A stretch of DNA of 64,000 nucleotides, from positions 5,862,507-5,926,506 of the forward strand of contig OZ007569.1 in assembly GCA_963931925.1 (NCBI GenBank), written 5' to 3'. This DNA is from Onchidella celtica (lineage: Eukaryota > Mollusca > Gastropoda > Systellommatophora > Onchidiidae). Under the pieces are notes generated by a model that was given only the letters and a program-made list of their open reading frames with translations, ran no database searches and had not been told where the DNA came from. Positions within the stretch are counted from its first letter, which is position 1. The number at the start of each line of letters is the position of its first letter. Positions 1 through 64,000 of this stretch are shown one piece after another. The position numbers were made by a program, and so were the translations under genes.

Positions 1-284
1 CAAATGGCGCATTTTCAGATGACTCATCTAAATGTATCTGTCACTTAGAATTGCCCTTTGACTTGAAATCTGGTATATAAATTGTCAGATCTGGTCTTTG
101 ATGATTTTTGGGCTAACAAGAACTAAGCCTTTTATCGTTTGTATTTTTGTAGTTAGTTATATTTGTACACCTCTTTGGTCGCATTTGGGAAAGGTACTTC
201 AGTGTCATTGCAGCCCAGTTGGAACTGGAGCAAATGCGTCGTGACCACAGTGCTCCGCCGGTCAGTGTTTTTGTTGTTGTAGTG

Positions 285-309
285 GTGGTGGTTGTTATTG
301 TTGTTGTTG

Positions 310-349
<40 letters not shown>

Positions 350-357
350 ATTGTTGT
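285..357. repeat. TTG trinucleotide microsatellite
   Basis: Runs of GTT/TTG, slightly interrupted. The open frame across it (poly-Leu/Val) is a repeat artefact. Confidence 0.9.
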
Positions 358-852
358 TTGGGGGGAGGGGGTGGAAGGGATTAGTTGTTGTTTATAATGT
401 TGTTGTTGTTTTCCTGCTTAGCCGGCCCTGTTAGGCCTGCTCTTCTTCGTCTTCCAACTGCCAAAGTGTCTTGAAAGTGCGCAGCGTGCACATGGGCCAT
501 CCGAGTTGCACACGGGCCATCATGAGAGATTCCATTATCCCATTGTCCAACGGTTCTACTTCAGACAATAGAGGTGTTTTTTAAATTGTTGTTATTATTG
601 TTTTATGATCTATCCCAAGGCTCCCACCAATTATATTATGAAAGTTCGAAATATGCAAATGTTCAAGTTTCAGTGCAATGACTTCTTACCAGAACAGTTG
701 ACATCAAACAAATAAACCTGTACACAGTCAAGTTGTCGACGGTTGTACGAAAGCATTGTAATAGAGACCATCAGATGAACCTCATTCGAGGGCAAATAGC
801 CGTAAGAAGAGGACCTCGAGATACAGAGATCTTCTCCTCAAAGTAACCTCTA

Positions 853-968
<116 letters not shown>

Positions 969-2507
969 CGTAGTCCTGTGGACCGTTTGGGGCTCCACAG
1001 GTGATCTGGCAACCAGCATCCTCCAATCCTCTCGGTTTTCTGACCTCCTGATTGTATCGCTCAACCTCTAGCCCGTCCATTCTGGGATATTGTCCTCCCA
1101 TTTCTTCCTCTGTCTGCCTCTCTTCTCCCTCCTTGCACTGTGCTCTGCAGGAATGTCTTGGCAAGCCCTGATGATCTCAAGATAGCAGAAAACAAAGATT
1201 AAAACGAACGAGAGTGCTTTTTGTCGATTTTTAGACCCAAAACAGTTGCTTTATTGTCTGAGAGTTGAAAAGTCTGAAGGTCAACAACGTAGACTGAACT
1301 GTTCACAAAATATTTTCTTTTAAATCACAGAAAATCTGTGAGGTCACATCAGGGCTTGGAACTCACTTAGGAAATGAAGAAAAGAGAGAAAAGGTTGCAA
1401 CCAGTGAAGAAACGTTACATTGTTACAATGAGTCAGAAATGAAAAACCAACAATGCGGTTAAATGAGGTAGAATATTTGACTGTCAGCAAAATTTAGATA
1501 CCCGTCTGAAGTACCCCATTTGCCACCACGTAATTGATCGATTTGTCAGTGAACATGAACACTGTTTTCTTCTTGAGATCAAAAGTGTCTTTTGGAAGGT
1601 TTGCCAAATTTTCACACCGACCAGGAAACATTTTTGTTTAATGTTACAATGACACGGTCGTTAAACTTCATTTCAAAGTGGGTTTTTGTTTATAGTGCGA
1701 GTTTTGTTCCTGAGTTATCCGAGGGAAGGAATGGTTGATGGCAAAACGCCATGTTTTGGGCCGTTTCACACTGACTTTCAAACTCACCAGCGCACAAACA
1801 TCTGACCTAATGGGCCACATTGCGGGCATAACCAGGTCCAACCGCCCACACTTCAGAAATGTTTTTTAAAAAATAGGGGGGGGGGGGAGGGAGGGAAAGA
1901 GAGAATGAGAAAGAGAAATCAATAACCTCCAAGGTCTGGCCTCAGACTCGAAAACACCGGCTTGATTCATTAGCTGATGAAGCATTTCAAGCCTCTTGGA
2001 GTTCTTTTTATTATTTATTTTTTTATTCGCTTTTTTATCGTATGAGGAGATTAGTTCCCACCAGCGACTTTCAAACTTGGGGATCGAGGGGGGGGGGATG
2101 GGGGGGTCTGAACTTCTTCCATGGAGAGGGTTGAGGGCAGAGGAGGTGATGGCTTACAAAATCATTATTGTGTCCAGAAATAATTGAGTTATTTTTGCTG
2201 CTGGTGTTGAGTTATACCGTAGGAGCTGAGAAAAATAATGGAAACTTCTGCAGTAATTCAAGTGTCTGGTCGTGGCTGGAAATGTTTACTTAGTGCATTT
2301 TCCACCTTCCCAAGTGGTTGTTGTTTGGGATCGTATTCCAATAGTAGAAAACAAGATTTTGGGGAAAACCCAGCTAGTTGAATGTAGATCAGCCATCAAA
2401 TAGAGTGGTGAGTGGAGAAGGTGAGGCAAACAACTGGCCATGAGTAAAGCTCAGACAACTCATAGTCATATCAACTTAGTACGAAATGCAATGTTTGTGT
2501 CACTTAA

Positions 2508-2796
2508 GGCCTGTTTACACTGGTAGATTTTAGGAATAGAAAAAAGGAATGGGGGACTGTGTAGGAAGAACTCTCCTGGCTTTCCGTCTTTTGTTTTCCG
2601 ATTTCCGTCTTCGAAACGTTGTTTGTTTACACTGGTCCGTTTCCTGAATGAGAAGCGATGCGCATCGTTTGTTTTGGTCATGTTTCGAAGGGAGAAATCA
2701 GAAAGCAAAAGACAGAAAGCCAGGAGAGTTCTTCCCACACACACAGTCCCCCATTCCTTTTTTCTATTCCTAAAACCTACCAGTGTAAACAGGCCT
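2508..2796. mobile_element. Foldback MITE-like element
   Basis: The segment is almost entirely one inverted repeat. The left end begins GGCCTGTTTACACTGG and the right end is its reverse complement. The arms run through a shared AATAGAAAAAAGGAATGGGG block to a centre near the palindrome GATGCGCATC (about 2656-2665). TTAA lies directly outside each end (2504-2507 and 2797-2800), consistent with a target duplication of TTAA or TAA. No transposase is present, so this is a non-autonomous DNA element; the superfamily is uncertain (TAA would suggest PIF/Harbinger, TTAA piggyBac). Confidence 0.8.
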
Positions 2797-3110
2797 TTAA
2801 GAGCAAGGTTAATGTCACAGAATTTGGAAATTTTTGGTAAAATTGGTGGAGCCTAATACAAAGCTGACCAGGGAAAATCCAGAGTTATGTTCACTGTTCA
2901 GCTGTAGCTTTCTAAGAAAAATACTAAGCTCCCCTGACAACAGTTAGCACTATATTCGATGTCAACTGTTTTCTTTGATTTTCAAAAAACACCAAAACAT
3001 GACTTAGGCAAATGTGAAATAACCGTGACACCATGTTGTTTGTTTGAACAAAATCGACAAAAACTATTTTTGTATAGGCCTACTGCGGAATTCCTCAGTC
3101 TTCGGCTATT

Positions 3111-3407
3111 GTTACCGATACGTACCTACCCCAAGTGTTCTGCGCTTGGGGCACGTGCGCATACGTACCTATCCCTAACCCTGTCCTTATTCTCAACCCT
3201 AAATCTTATCGAATCCCTATCCTGCCCCATACCCTTTCAACCAAAAAACAGGGGGAAAACAAAAGAAAATCTGAAAGAATAATTAATTAAGGCTGTTATT
3301 AGGAGCATTTCGGAAGGAGCTCTCTAGCTCTGGAGTCACAAAAGGCTTTAAAATACGTAGCTTACCCCCAGCTCAAGAAAACTTTGGGGGACGTACGTAC
3401 TTTTAAC
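3111..3407 (+). mobile_element. Dispersed repeat family 1, copy A
   Basis: First of five copies in the window. Shared core: CCTATCCCTAACCCTGTCC, then TCTTATCGAATCCCTA, a polyA-like stretch, AATTAATTAAGGCTGTT, then AAAAGGCTTTAAAATAC. The ends form imperfect terminal inverted repeats built on GTTAC...GTAC...CCCCAAGTTTTGCGCTAGGGG. It has no coding capacity and is best read as a MITE-like non-autonomous DNA transposon. Confidence 0.8.
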
Positions 3408-4364
3408 ACCATTCTTTTTTTATACTGAAGAGTTCCTCAGTCTTTCACTTAGTCACTTGGAAATTGTGCCTGTCGCAGCACTTTTTTTTAAAGTTATTTA
3501 TTTAGGGGGGAGCCCCGGAAAATGGGGTTGGGGGCCAGCAACATTAGGCTGAGGCCCCCGAGAAACCAAGGGACCCCGGAAAATGGGGTTGGGGTGGGGT
3601 GTCGAATTTTTCTATCCACATTGACAGGCGACTCCACAGAGCAAGACGTAGAGTTGGACGCGAGTTAGGGCAGTGGCGTCAACTGTCGGCGGATCTCCGG
3701 GAAAATGTCCCGTGTGAGTGGGGGATGAGGTCTCTGGGGCAATTTGTCGGTAGTTTGAGGGGGGGGGCTTGGGAGGCTGAGAGGCTGAGGGCTCAGGCAC
3801 GTTGTGGATGTGGTCACTTCTCAGAGTGAGTAAGTTTGTCTCCTAGGGGATTTGGTAACACAGGAGATGGGGAGGAGGTGGGATGTTGGCCATGGCGGAC
3901 TCTGGAAAAGCCTTTGCATTTTTTTTTCTTGTTATAATAGTGTTTTGTTTTGTTTTTGTAATCCTGCTGTCACACACACACACACACATACACACCACCC
4001 ACTCACTCACTTATTCATTCACTCACTCACTCACTCACGCCAAGAGTCTGTTATGCGAACGTAAACTTGCCATCCAATGCTTATTGCGCGATGCATGTGT
4101 ATGTACGGGGGAGGAAGGGGAGATTGTGGTTTCATTGTAAAAGTAGTAGGCTATTACAATACATGTGCCCTGAATTAGTAATGATGCCTCTACGTCCCAC
4201 TTTACGCTGCCATGGAGACCATGCTATCATCCTTGTACTAGAATATGGTACAACACAGTGAAAATATGTACATGTGTGAAAGATAATATTATGTGTTATG
4301 TTGTTAGAAACGTCACAAAAAGCCCTTGGGGGGGGGGGGGGCAATGAACACTTATCTCATCTCA

Positions 4365-4817
4365 CTAGACAAGGTGGTCTAGCGGCAAGGTGCTCGTCTC
4401 TCATGCCAAGGGTCCCCGGTTCAAAACCCGGCCGGTGCAGGCATGTTGGAAGTTTGGGATTTTTCTCATATTTTCGTGTCCCTGATCCTATTGAGGGGTA
4501 GGATCGAGTACCTAGTCTTCTCGGATAAGGACGAAAAAATTCGGAGGGCCCGTGTGCACGTTGCGCAAGTTAAAGATACCTTGGCAGTTGGAAATCGTAA
4601 AGAGCAGGCCGAACAGGCCGCTGCCCGGGCAAAATTAAATAAAATTCATCCCTACCATTCCCTCCCCCTCCCTCATCCCCCCCCCCCCCAAAAAAAGAAC
4701 CGCCGACCGGCGCTGCACTGTGGCGACGACGTGCCTGCCCCAGTTGTAACTGGGCTGCAATGGCACAAAGGCAAATTTCCCAAATGGGATTAAAGAGTTA
4801 TACAAATACAAATACAA
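4365..4817 (+). mobile_element. tRNA-derived SINE, full-length copy with target duplication
   Basis: The 5' head (4368-4440) resembles a tRNA: an A-box-like TGGTCTAGCGGCAAGG and a B-box-like GGTTCAAAACC. It is followed by a tRNA-unrelated body (GGCATGTTGGAAGTTTGGGA ...), a poly-C/poly-A junction near 4680-4697, and a 3' part with GCACTGTGGCGACGACG and CAGTTGTAACTGGGCTGC. The tail is ACAAATACAAATACAAAT. An 11-bp direct repeat ATCTCATCTCA flanks it at 4354-4364 and 4818-4828, the mark of LINE-mediated insertion. A second copy lies at 15.0-15.3 kb and a fragment at 34.6 kb. It is not a functional tRNA gene: the fold is degenerate and the body is shared with other copies. Confidence 0.9.
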
Positions 4818-5038
4818 ATCTCATCTCATCTGAGAAGGTCTCACATTGGAATTGGCAAGAAAGACACCATTTCAAAACGCAGTTACAACGGCCACCGTAC
4901 CTTAGTGGATAAAGGCTTGTTCACTGGAAAAACATGGCTGATGCGGTGAAGAGGGCGGGTTCAGACCCAGGCAGTAGCGAAAGAAAGCAGCGAAGGGGCA
5001 CCAGGTGTCGCGATCTGGTGTGGCCCAGGATACCGGGA

Positions 5039-5235
5039 CGAATCAATTCGTCATATCCCGTCCGTCGACTTGCGCGCGTATTAGCGAAGACAACAATGCA
5101 ACAGTTCGCACCACACCTCTCCATAACTGAACGGGAAAGAGTAGTACTCACAGTATTACATGCGCGCAATTTGTGGACATATTTTGATAGGAGAAGGAAT
5201 GGTTCGTCTCGGCATTCTGTGTCTCGGATTTTACT
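5039..5235 (+). repeat. Dispersed repeat family 2, copy 1
   Basis: Shares a block with 20346-20500 that includes CTTGCGCGCGTAT, GCAACAGTTCGCACCACACC and a TGAACG-GAA segment ending in TTGTGGAC. No coding capacity. Identity unknown. Confidence 0.6.
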
Positions 5236-5374
5236 GATATTTTTGAGCTGATATTATGGTGGCGTTATTAAAAAGATTGATGTCAGATGTTTCACTGCTT
5301 GCCATAGGCGCCATTTTCAGTACATACGCGCCTGCATCTGCGTGGCATCCACTCTTATAGTTTAGATGAAGAAT

Positions 5375-5862
5375 GTTATGTACGTCCCCCAAGTTTTTGC
5401 GCTAGGGGCAGTATTTTAAAGCCTTAAAGTGACTCCAAAGCAAGAGATTTCCTCAAGAAATACTCCTAACAACAGCCTTAATTGATTATTCTTTCAGATT
5501 TCTTTTTGTTTTCCTCCTGTTTTTGTGGTTGAAAAGGTGGGGGGGGGGGGGTGCAAGGTTAGGGATTCGATAAGATTTAGGGTTGAGGATAAGGACGGGG
5601 TTAGGGATAGATACGTATGCGTACCCTCTCCTAGCTAAGGGTAGCCACACAAAGGCCACCGAATTCGGTCACCGAGCCACTAGTCGCTTTAGGTGAGAAG
5701 AATCGCACTACATAAACGGACCGAATGTAGGTGGGCTCTATGTGCAGTTGTTGAAATTATATATTGCAATTCTTCTCACCTAAAGCGCCTAGTGGCTCGG
5801 TGACCGAATTCGGTGGCCTTTGTGTGGCTACCCTAACGCTTGGGGTGCTTACGTACAAGTAA
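5375..5862 (-). mobile_element. Dispersed repeat family 1, copy B, interrupted
   Basis: Reverse-oriented copy of the five-copy family. It starts with GTTATGTACGTCCCCCAAG and ends ACGCTTGGGGTGCTTACGTACAAGTAA. A second foldback element (5639-5833) sits inside its right terminal inverted repeat. The family-1 sequence is continuous across that insertion, which dates the foldback as younger. Confidence 0.8.
5639..5833. mobile_element. Foldback MITE nested in copy B, TAA target duplication
   Basis: A 195-bp element with arms of about 65 bp. Left arm 5639-5703 begins GGGTAGCCACACAAAGGCC and the right arm 5769-5833 is its reverse complement with about one mismatch. The loop is about 65 bp. TAA lies at 5636-5638 and 5834-5836, a 3-bp duplication typical of PIF/Harbinger-type elements. 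No ORF inside. Confidence 0.9.
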
Positions 5863-6344
5863 AAACAGCCTTGAGCGAATGGTGCACTGAGTCACGACTG
5901 TTTTTGTCGGTTGTGGTCATAGATATACACTAGTGAACTAGATTCCACGCGTGGCTTCGCCAGCCGTCTCTTTCCCTGCTTCCCGACGCGAGCCGGAATG
6001 GTCCGCATTGAAACCCCATTTCACCATCGCGGTGTGGGCTGAGCGCTCGATGCTGGCCTAACCCAGCCTAGGTAATGGGTTGGAACATAGCGGTGATTGT
6101 GACTGATTTTGTAAATTTAATTTGATTGTGATTGATTTTTGTAACTTTAATGTGTTTCTAGTCACTCACATACCATTTCCGTACACTATGACATAAAATT
6201 GAAAAAAATTCCTCGATAAAAAAAAAAAAAACCGACTGATTCAACCGACACAACTGACCACAACAACAATGTAAAGCCAATGGTGTTAATGTATATGACA
6301 CGGCGTTAGAGGGTGGGGTGAGCCCAGGGGGAAGACAACGGGCG

Positions 6345-6549
6345 ATGAAAATAGATAGATAGATAGAGAGAGAGAGATAGATAGAGAGAGAGAGAGAGAG
6401 ACAGATAGAGAGACAGATAGACACACAGATAGAGAGACGGATAGAGAGACAAATAGAGAGACAGAGAGGGAGAGAGCGACAGATAAAGAGAAAGAGAGAT
6501 AGAGAGGGAGAGTGCGCGAGATAGAGAAAGAGAGGTAGAAGAGAGAGAG

Positions 6550-6643
<94 letters not shown>

Positions 6644-6672
6644 GACAGACAGACAGACAGACAGATAAACTT
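6345..6672. repeat. GATA/GAGA/GACA compound microsatellite
   Basis: Mixed GATA and GAGA units, then about 26 GATA units (about 6548-6642) and a short GACA run. The long Ser/Leu/Tyr minus-strand frames here are artefacts. Confidence 0.95.
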
Positions 6673-6984
6673 TCTCATAGACAAAGGCCTACACGCTGCT
6701 CCGTTTACAAACACGATGACACAAATAATGAGTCGCGGCCCGTCCTTTGATGGCCGCCAGCGCCTTCTAACAATCCCATTCAACCCATGGAATGTCTGGG
6801 CATTGGTTGTGGTTCAGACTTTCCTTCCTTTGCATCAACTAACGAGACAGAATTCTTTCAGTCTCACTCGTGCGCTAGGTCACGTTGAACTCCGTAGTCC
6901 ACAAAATCGAGTGCCCGGTGGGCATTTTTAGTTACAAAGAATCAAACAATTCCCTTTCATGACGTTTCTTTTAGCTTCTGTTCT

Positions 6985-7319
6985 GATAGATAAGATAAGA
7001 CAGGATAAGATAGGATAAGACAAAATAGGATAAGATAAGTTAAGATAGGATAAGATGATATAGATAAGATAAGATAGGGCAAGATAAGATAGGATAAGAT
7101 GAGATAGGATAAGATAAGACAGGATAGGATAAGACAAGTTAAGATAGATAAGATAAGATAGGATAGGATAAAATAGGATCAGATAATATAGGATAAGATA
7201 ATACAGATAAGATAAGATAGGATAGGATAAGATACGATAGATAAGATAAGATAGGATAAGATAGGATAGGATAAGATAGGATATGATAAGATTAGATAAG
7301 ATAAGATAGGATAAGATAA
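6985..7319. repeat. GATAA/GATAG tandem array
   Basis: About 330 bp of 5-bp units GATAA and GATAG in mixed order, with local GATAT/GATAC variants. Confidence 0.93.
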
Positions 7320-8280
7320 TTATAACTTTGTTATCCAGTTTTCAGGAAATTTGTTGTCACAGCATCAGTAACAGTACTACGGTAACTACAATACATAAGG
7401 CACACAGGTCTTTAACGCATAACGCACACATGCACATTGCTCACACAATATTACCAGCAAATAAGAACATAGCTCACACACACATTGTCAAAACAATCTG
7501 TAAGGAAAACTCACAACAGCATACATCACATCAGGAAACACTGCTACTTCGAATGGCGAATGGCAAACAAGATCGTCCATAAGTATAACACTTGTTTGTT
7601 TTTAAATGCAGTATTAGTCCATTTCTTTTGGATCGAACAATCTGATGGAGCAAGGTGTGAGGGCAATCATTTAGAATTGATTTCAGTTTCTGTTTGCACC
7701 AATGCGTAAATGATGTTGATGAGGTGAAAATGTTTCGTCTTGTTTTACTCCTGCTGTCGTTGTTAATTCTGCTCTTAATACAGAGTAATCTCCTGCATCA
7801 TCTGAATCTCATATTCTTTGATCTGATATGTCCGTGTTTGACGCGAGCCTTCTGATCTCATGTCCCTCTCTGGGAGTTGCAAGAAAAGTAATGAAATTTA
7901 TCTCCTTGATGTGTCGAGCATTTTGGCGCCAGTGTGAGATCTCAATATGGAAACATGTCTCATTTATCTGTCTCGCGAGGTGACAACATTGTCCTCAGTA
8001 TTGATTTCACGAGTCCTGGGGTGTCACCAAAACTGACTGATGACTTTGTCTTGGTCCTGTTATTGAGTATTGCGTATATCCGATATGCTTGAAAGTGTAA
8101 TGGTATGGACCCGTAGGGTGTTTGGAAACATCATGTAGCCGTTTTCAGTCATCGTACTGATGAGACATGAATTTCATGAAAGTGCGTGTTGGTAGCATTG
8201 AATGTTTTACCCAGCTGGAAGATTGGTGTTGCATGCGTGTGGGAGATCCGTTTGAGTGGATATATATTTCGCTGTTGCAC

Positions 8281-8320
8281 ATTTTTTAAAAAGGGAGGGG
8301 GGGGGGGTGGGGGAGAAGTA
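8281..8320. repeat. G-rich low-complexity stretch
   Basis: AAAGGGAGGGGGGGGGGTGG and flanks: a homopurine, poly-G patch. Similar G or C runs occur at 1876, 4331, 29034, 33280 and 34608. Confidence 0.7.
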
Positions 8321-8412
8321 CAATTTAATCTTCAAAGTGAATCTAGTGTGGATGAAATCAGAGTTTCATGTGGAAGCTAGTGGATGCCGTGTGTGTGCAC
8401 GTGCGTTTTTAC

Positions 8413-8672
8413 ATGAGTGAGTGAGTTAATGAGTGAGTTAATGAGTGAGTGAATGAGTGAGTGAGTGAATGAGTGAGTGAGTGAATGAGTGAGCGAGTGA
8501 GTGAGTGAGTGAATGAGTGAGTGAGTGAGTGAGTGAGTGAGTGAGTGAGTAGTGAGTGAGTGAGTGAGTGAGTGAGTGAGTGAGTGAGTGAGTGAGTGAG
8601 TGAGTGAGTGAGTGAGCCATTGATTGAGTTAGTGAGTGAGCCACTGAGTGAGTGAGTGAGTGAGCGAGCCAG
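8413..8672. repeat. GAGT tetranucleotide array
   Basis: About 60 GAGT units with AATGAGT and GAGCGAGT variants. Short satellite islands of the same unit recur at 8983-9000. Confidence 0.93.
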
Positions 8673-9473
8673 CGAATGAAATCACCTGAAAATTTGGGTT
8701 TCGAGATTTTTAATTAGATTGGTGAAAGTGTGTGTGTGTTTTGTGTGTGTGTGTGTGTGTGTGAAAGAGAATGAAGAGGGTGGCGAGACCATCTTTTGTC
8801 ATCCTATCAGCTCTGAAACTATTGATGATCAAGATGACCGTGATGATAATGAGGGAAATGATTATGAAGATGGCTGTATTTATTGCAATGGTTGTTTTTT
8901 GTTGTTTTTTTTCCATTAGTTGTTTTTTTCTTCATACAAGCATTTACTTGATTGTAATGATAAAGAATTCTTAATCGCTCTGGAGTGAGTGAGTGAGCCA
9001 CTGATCTTTGCCACGCTCGGCGCTTTCGAGACAGAGCCAAAATTAGGTGGATAGGGACTTCCCGGTCCCATATTAGTTTTCGGAATAGATAGATTTTCCA
9101 ATCATTTCTCTATGACAGAGCAAATGGATTTTTATGAATTCGGCCTATAAATATGTTTTTCTTTTCATTTTCTGTGATCGAGTTTAATGATCTTTTTGAA
9201 TCTCCGTAGACTTTAAACGCATTTTTGTCAAAAGTGGCTTTCTCTATCTTGCCACCTTGAAATAGCCATAACTTGGGTCAGTTTTCAACATTTTTTACAT
9301 GAAATAAAGTGCATTTTTCTCAGGACAGTTTGTACTTTCAGTTTCAGAGTATACCCTTAACTTAGTTTTGAAAAATTGGCAATGTGGACCATTTCCCTAG
9401 AGCGCCTCATATAGAATTTCTTTTTCTGCTTTATTCAGAATATTTGTACGCTTTTGTTTGATGATTATTCCAG

Positions 9474-63390
<53,917 letters not shown>

Positions 63391-64000
63391 TGACTTGGCC
63401 AGATAGGATGCTTTATTTCAAATTCATCTTGAATATTCATATGTACTTGACCAAGCTTTATTCGTTCATAGCCAATCGATCGAAAGCTTCAAGGTGCCAG
63501 TTTGACTTTTAGAGTTTCAATGTGGCGTCTTTTGATAACCAAACTAAACGATTGAACAAAATAATTATGAATAAAACCACTACCTAATTCTGAAAGTTCA
63601 CCATGTGTTTAGGAAAGGTCTTCGAACAGAAGTTCATGAATCAGGGTATGCACAATGCAGCCTGTATTGTGTTATGAAAATATTATTTTATCAATGGTCA
63701 CATGTCATGAAATCATGTCATTGAAAGTATTATTTATTTGTGAAATGAATTGTGGTGAGAAATTGAACGTTTATGTTACTGTCATACATATAGTCTTACT
63801 CTGTGTACTCATTAACTGCTCAGCCGTTGATCACAAGAGCAAATGAACAAAATTATCTAACAAAGTAATATGCTTGCTTACATTTTTTTTTATCATGCTG
63901 AATTATTCAAATCATTCTTAATATGCTATGATAGAATCATTATTGCGAGTAGCAAATATCTGCCATTTAAATTGAAATGTTTGATCAGTAATAATACACA
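63391..64000 (+). other. Neurexin 3' UTR and downstream sequence
   Basis: Follows the TGA. AATAAA at 63570-63575 is the first canonical polyadenylation hexamer. No T/GT-rich element is obvious right after it, so a more distal site beyond the window is possible. No other gene is seen to the end. Confidence 0.7.

Noticed and set aside
219..434. 71-codon frame with Val/Leu runs
   Set aside because: Produced by the TTG repeat; no family features, no support as a neurexin exon.
3170..3240. CCCTAACCCT runs as interstitial telomeric repeat
   Set aside because: Not tandem TTAGGG; the same block occurs in all five family-1 elements as part of their body.
4368..4440. tRNA gene with A and B boxes
   Set aside because: The same head plus a long shared body recurs at 15.0 kb, the fold is degenerate, and a target duplication encloses the whole unit: it is a SINE.
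6158..6783. Long Ser/Leu/Tyr minus-strand frames
   Set aside because: Translation of GATA/GAGA microsatellite.
8413..8672. CRISPR-like array
   Set aside because: Simple GAGT microsatellite without spacers in an animal genome.

Overview
This is a eukaryotic (animal) genomic window. From about 9.47 kb to 63.39 kb it carries the 3' two thirds of one large neurexin gene on the plus strand, followed by its 3' UTR. I read 22 coding exons by joining GT/AG junctions whose phases agree all the way to the stop. They encode, in order, LNS2, LNS3, EGF-like B, LNS4, LNS5, EGF-like C, LNS6, a stalk, one transmembrane helix and a short cytoplasmic tail ending in the PDZ ligand EWYV. The signal peptide, LNS1 and EGF-A must lie upstream, because the first exon seen starts in mid codon. 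I infer an invertebrate, most likely a lophotrochozoan such as a mollusc: EWYV ending, multi-kb introns, abundant GATA/GAGA/CTAT microsatellites, a tRNA-derived SINE, and L2-like and Ty3-type elements. No species can be named from the sequence alone.

Layout. 1-9473: intron or upstream sequence full of simple repeats, foldback MITE-like elements and a SINE. 9474-25188: LNS2 and LNS3 exons; the 12-kb intron at the canonical splice-site-2 position holds a nearly full L2/CR1-type LINE (16.9-20.2 kb). 25837-37789: EGF-B, LNS4, LNS5 and EGF-C exons, with very long CTAT and CT arrays in two introns. 37790-46785: one intron holding an 8.3-kb LTR retrotransposon with apparently identical 1,185-bp LTRs and a 5-bp target duplication. 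46786-53116: LNS6 exons. 53615-62089: stalk exons, including an unusual 1.2-kb exon. 63161-63390: transmembrane and tail exon, then the 3' UTR.

Most notable. (1) A 408-codon stalk exon (57032-58255) has no counterpart in the usual neurexin plan; it keeps the frame whether included or skipped, starts with RRRR, carries a KRVDEN tandem repeat and a Ser-Gly glycosaminoglycan-type site, and may also serve as an alternative last exon. (2) A 42-nt candidate cassette exon sits at the SS4 position and a candidate 81-nt cassette sits in LNS4. (3) The LTR element has integrase before reverse transcriptase (Gmr1-like order), has lost the integrase core, and holds a nested RTE-like LINE fragment, yet its LTRs look identical. 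(4) A 21-bp minisatellite has grown from the exon/intron junction of the first LNS2 exon. (5) A P-element-like relic still encodes the start of a THAP domain. Several nested MITE insertions have readable target duplications.

How the parts work together: the exons make one presynaptic adhesion receptor. LNS domains bind postsynaptic partners, the Cys-loop and Ser-Gly stalk motif suggest heparan-sulfate carriage, and the tail recruits PDZ scaffolds. Everything else in the window is intron or mobile DNA.
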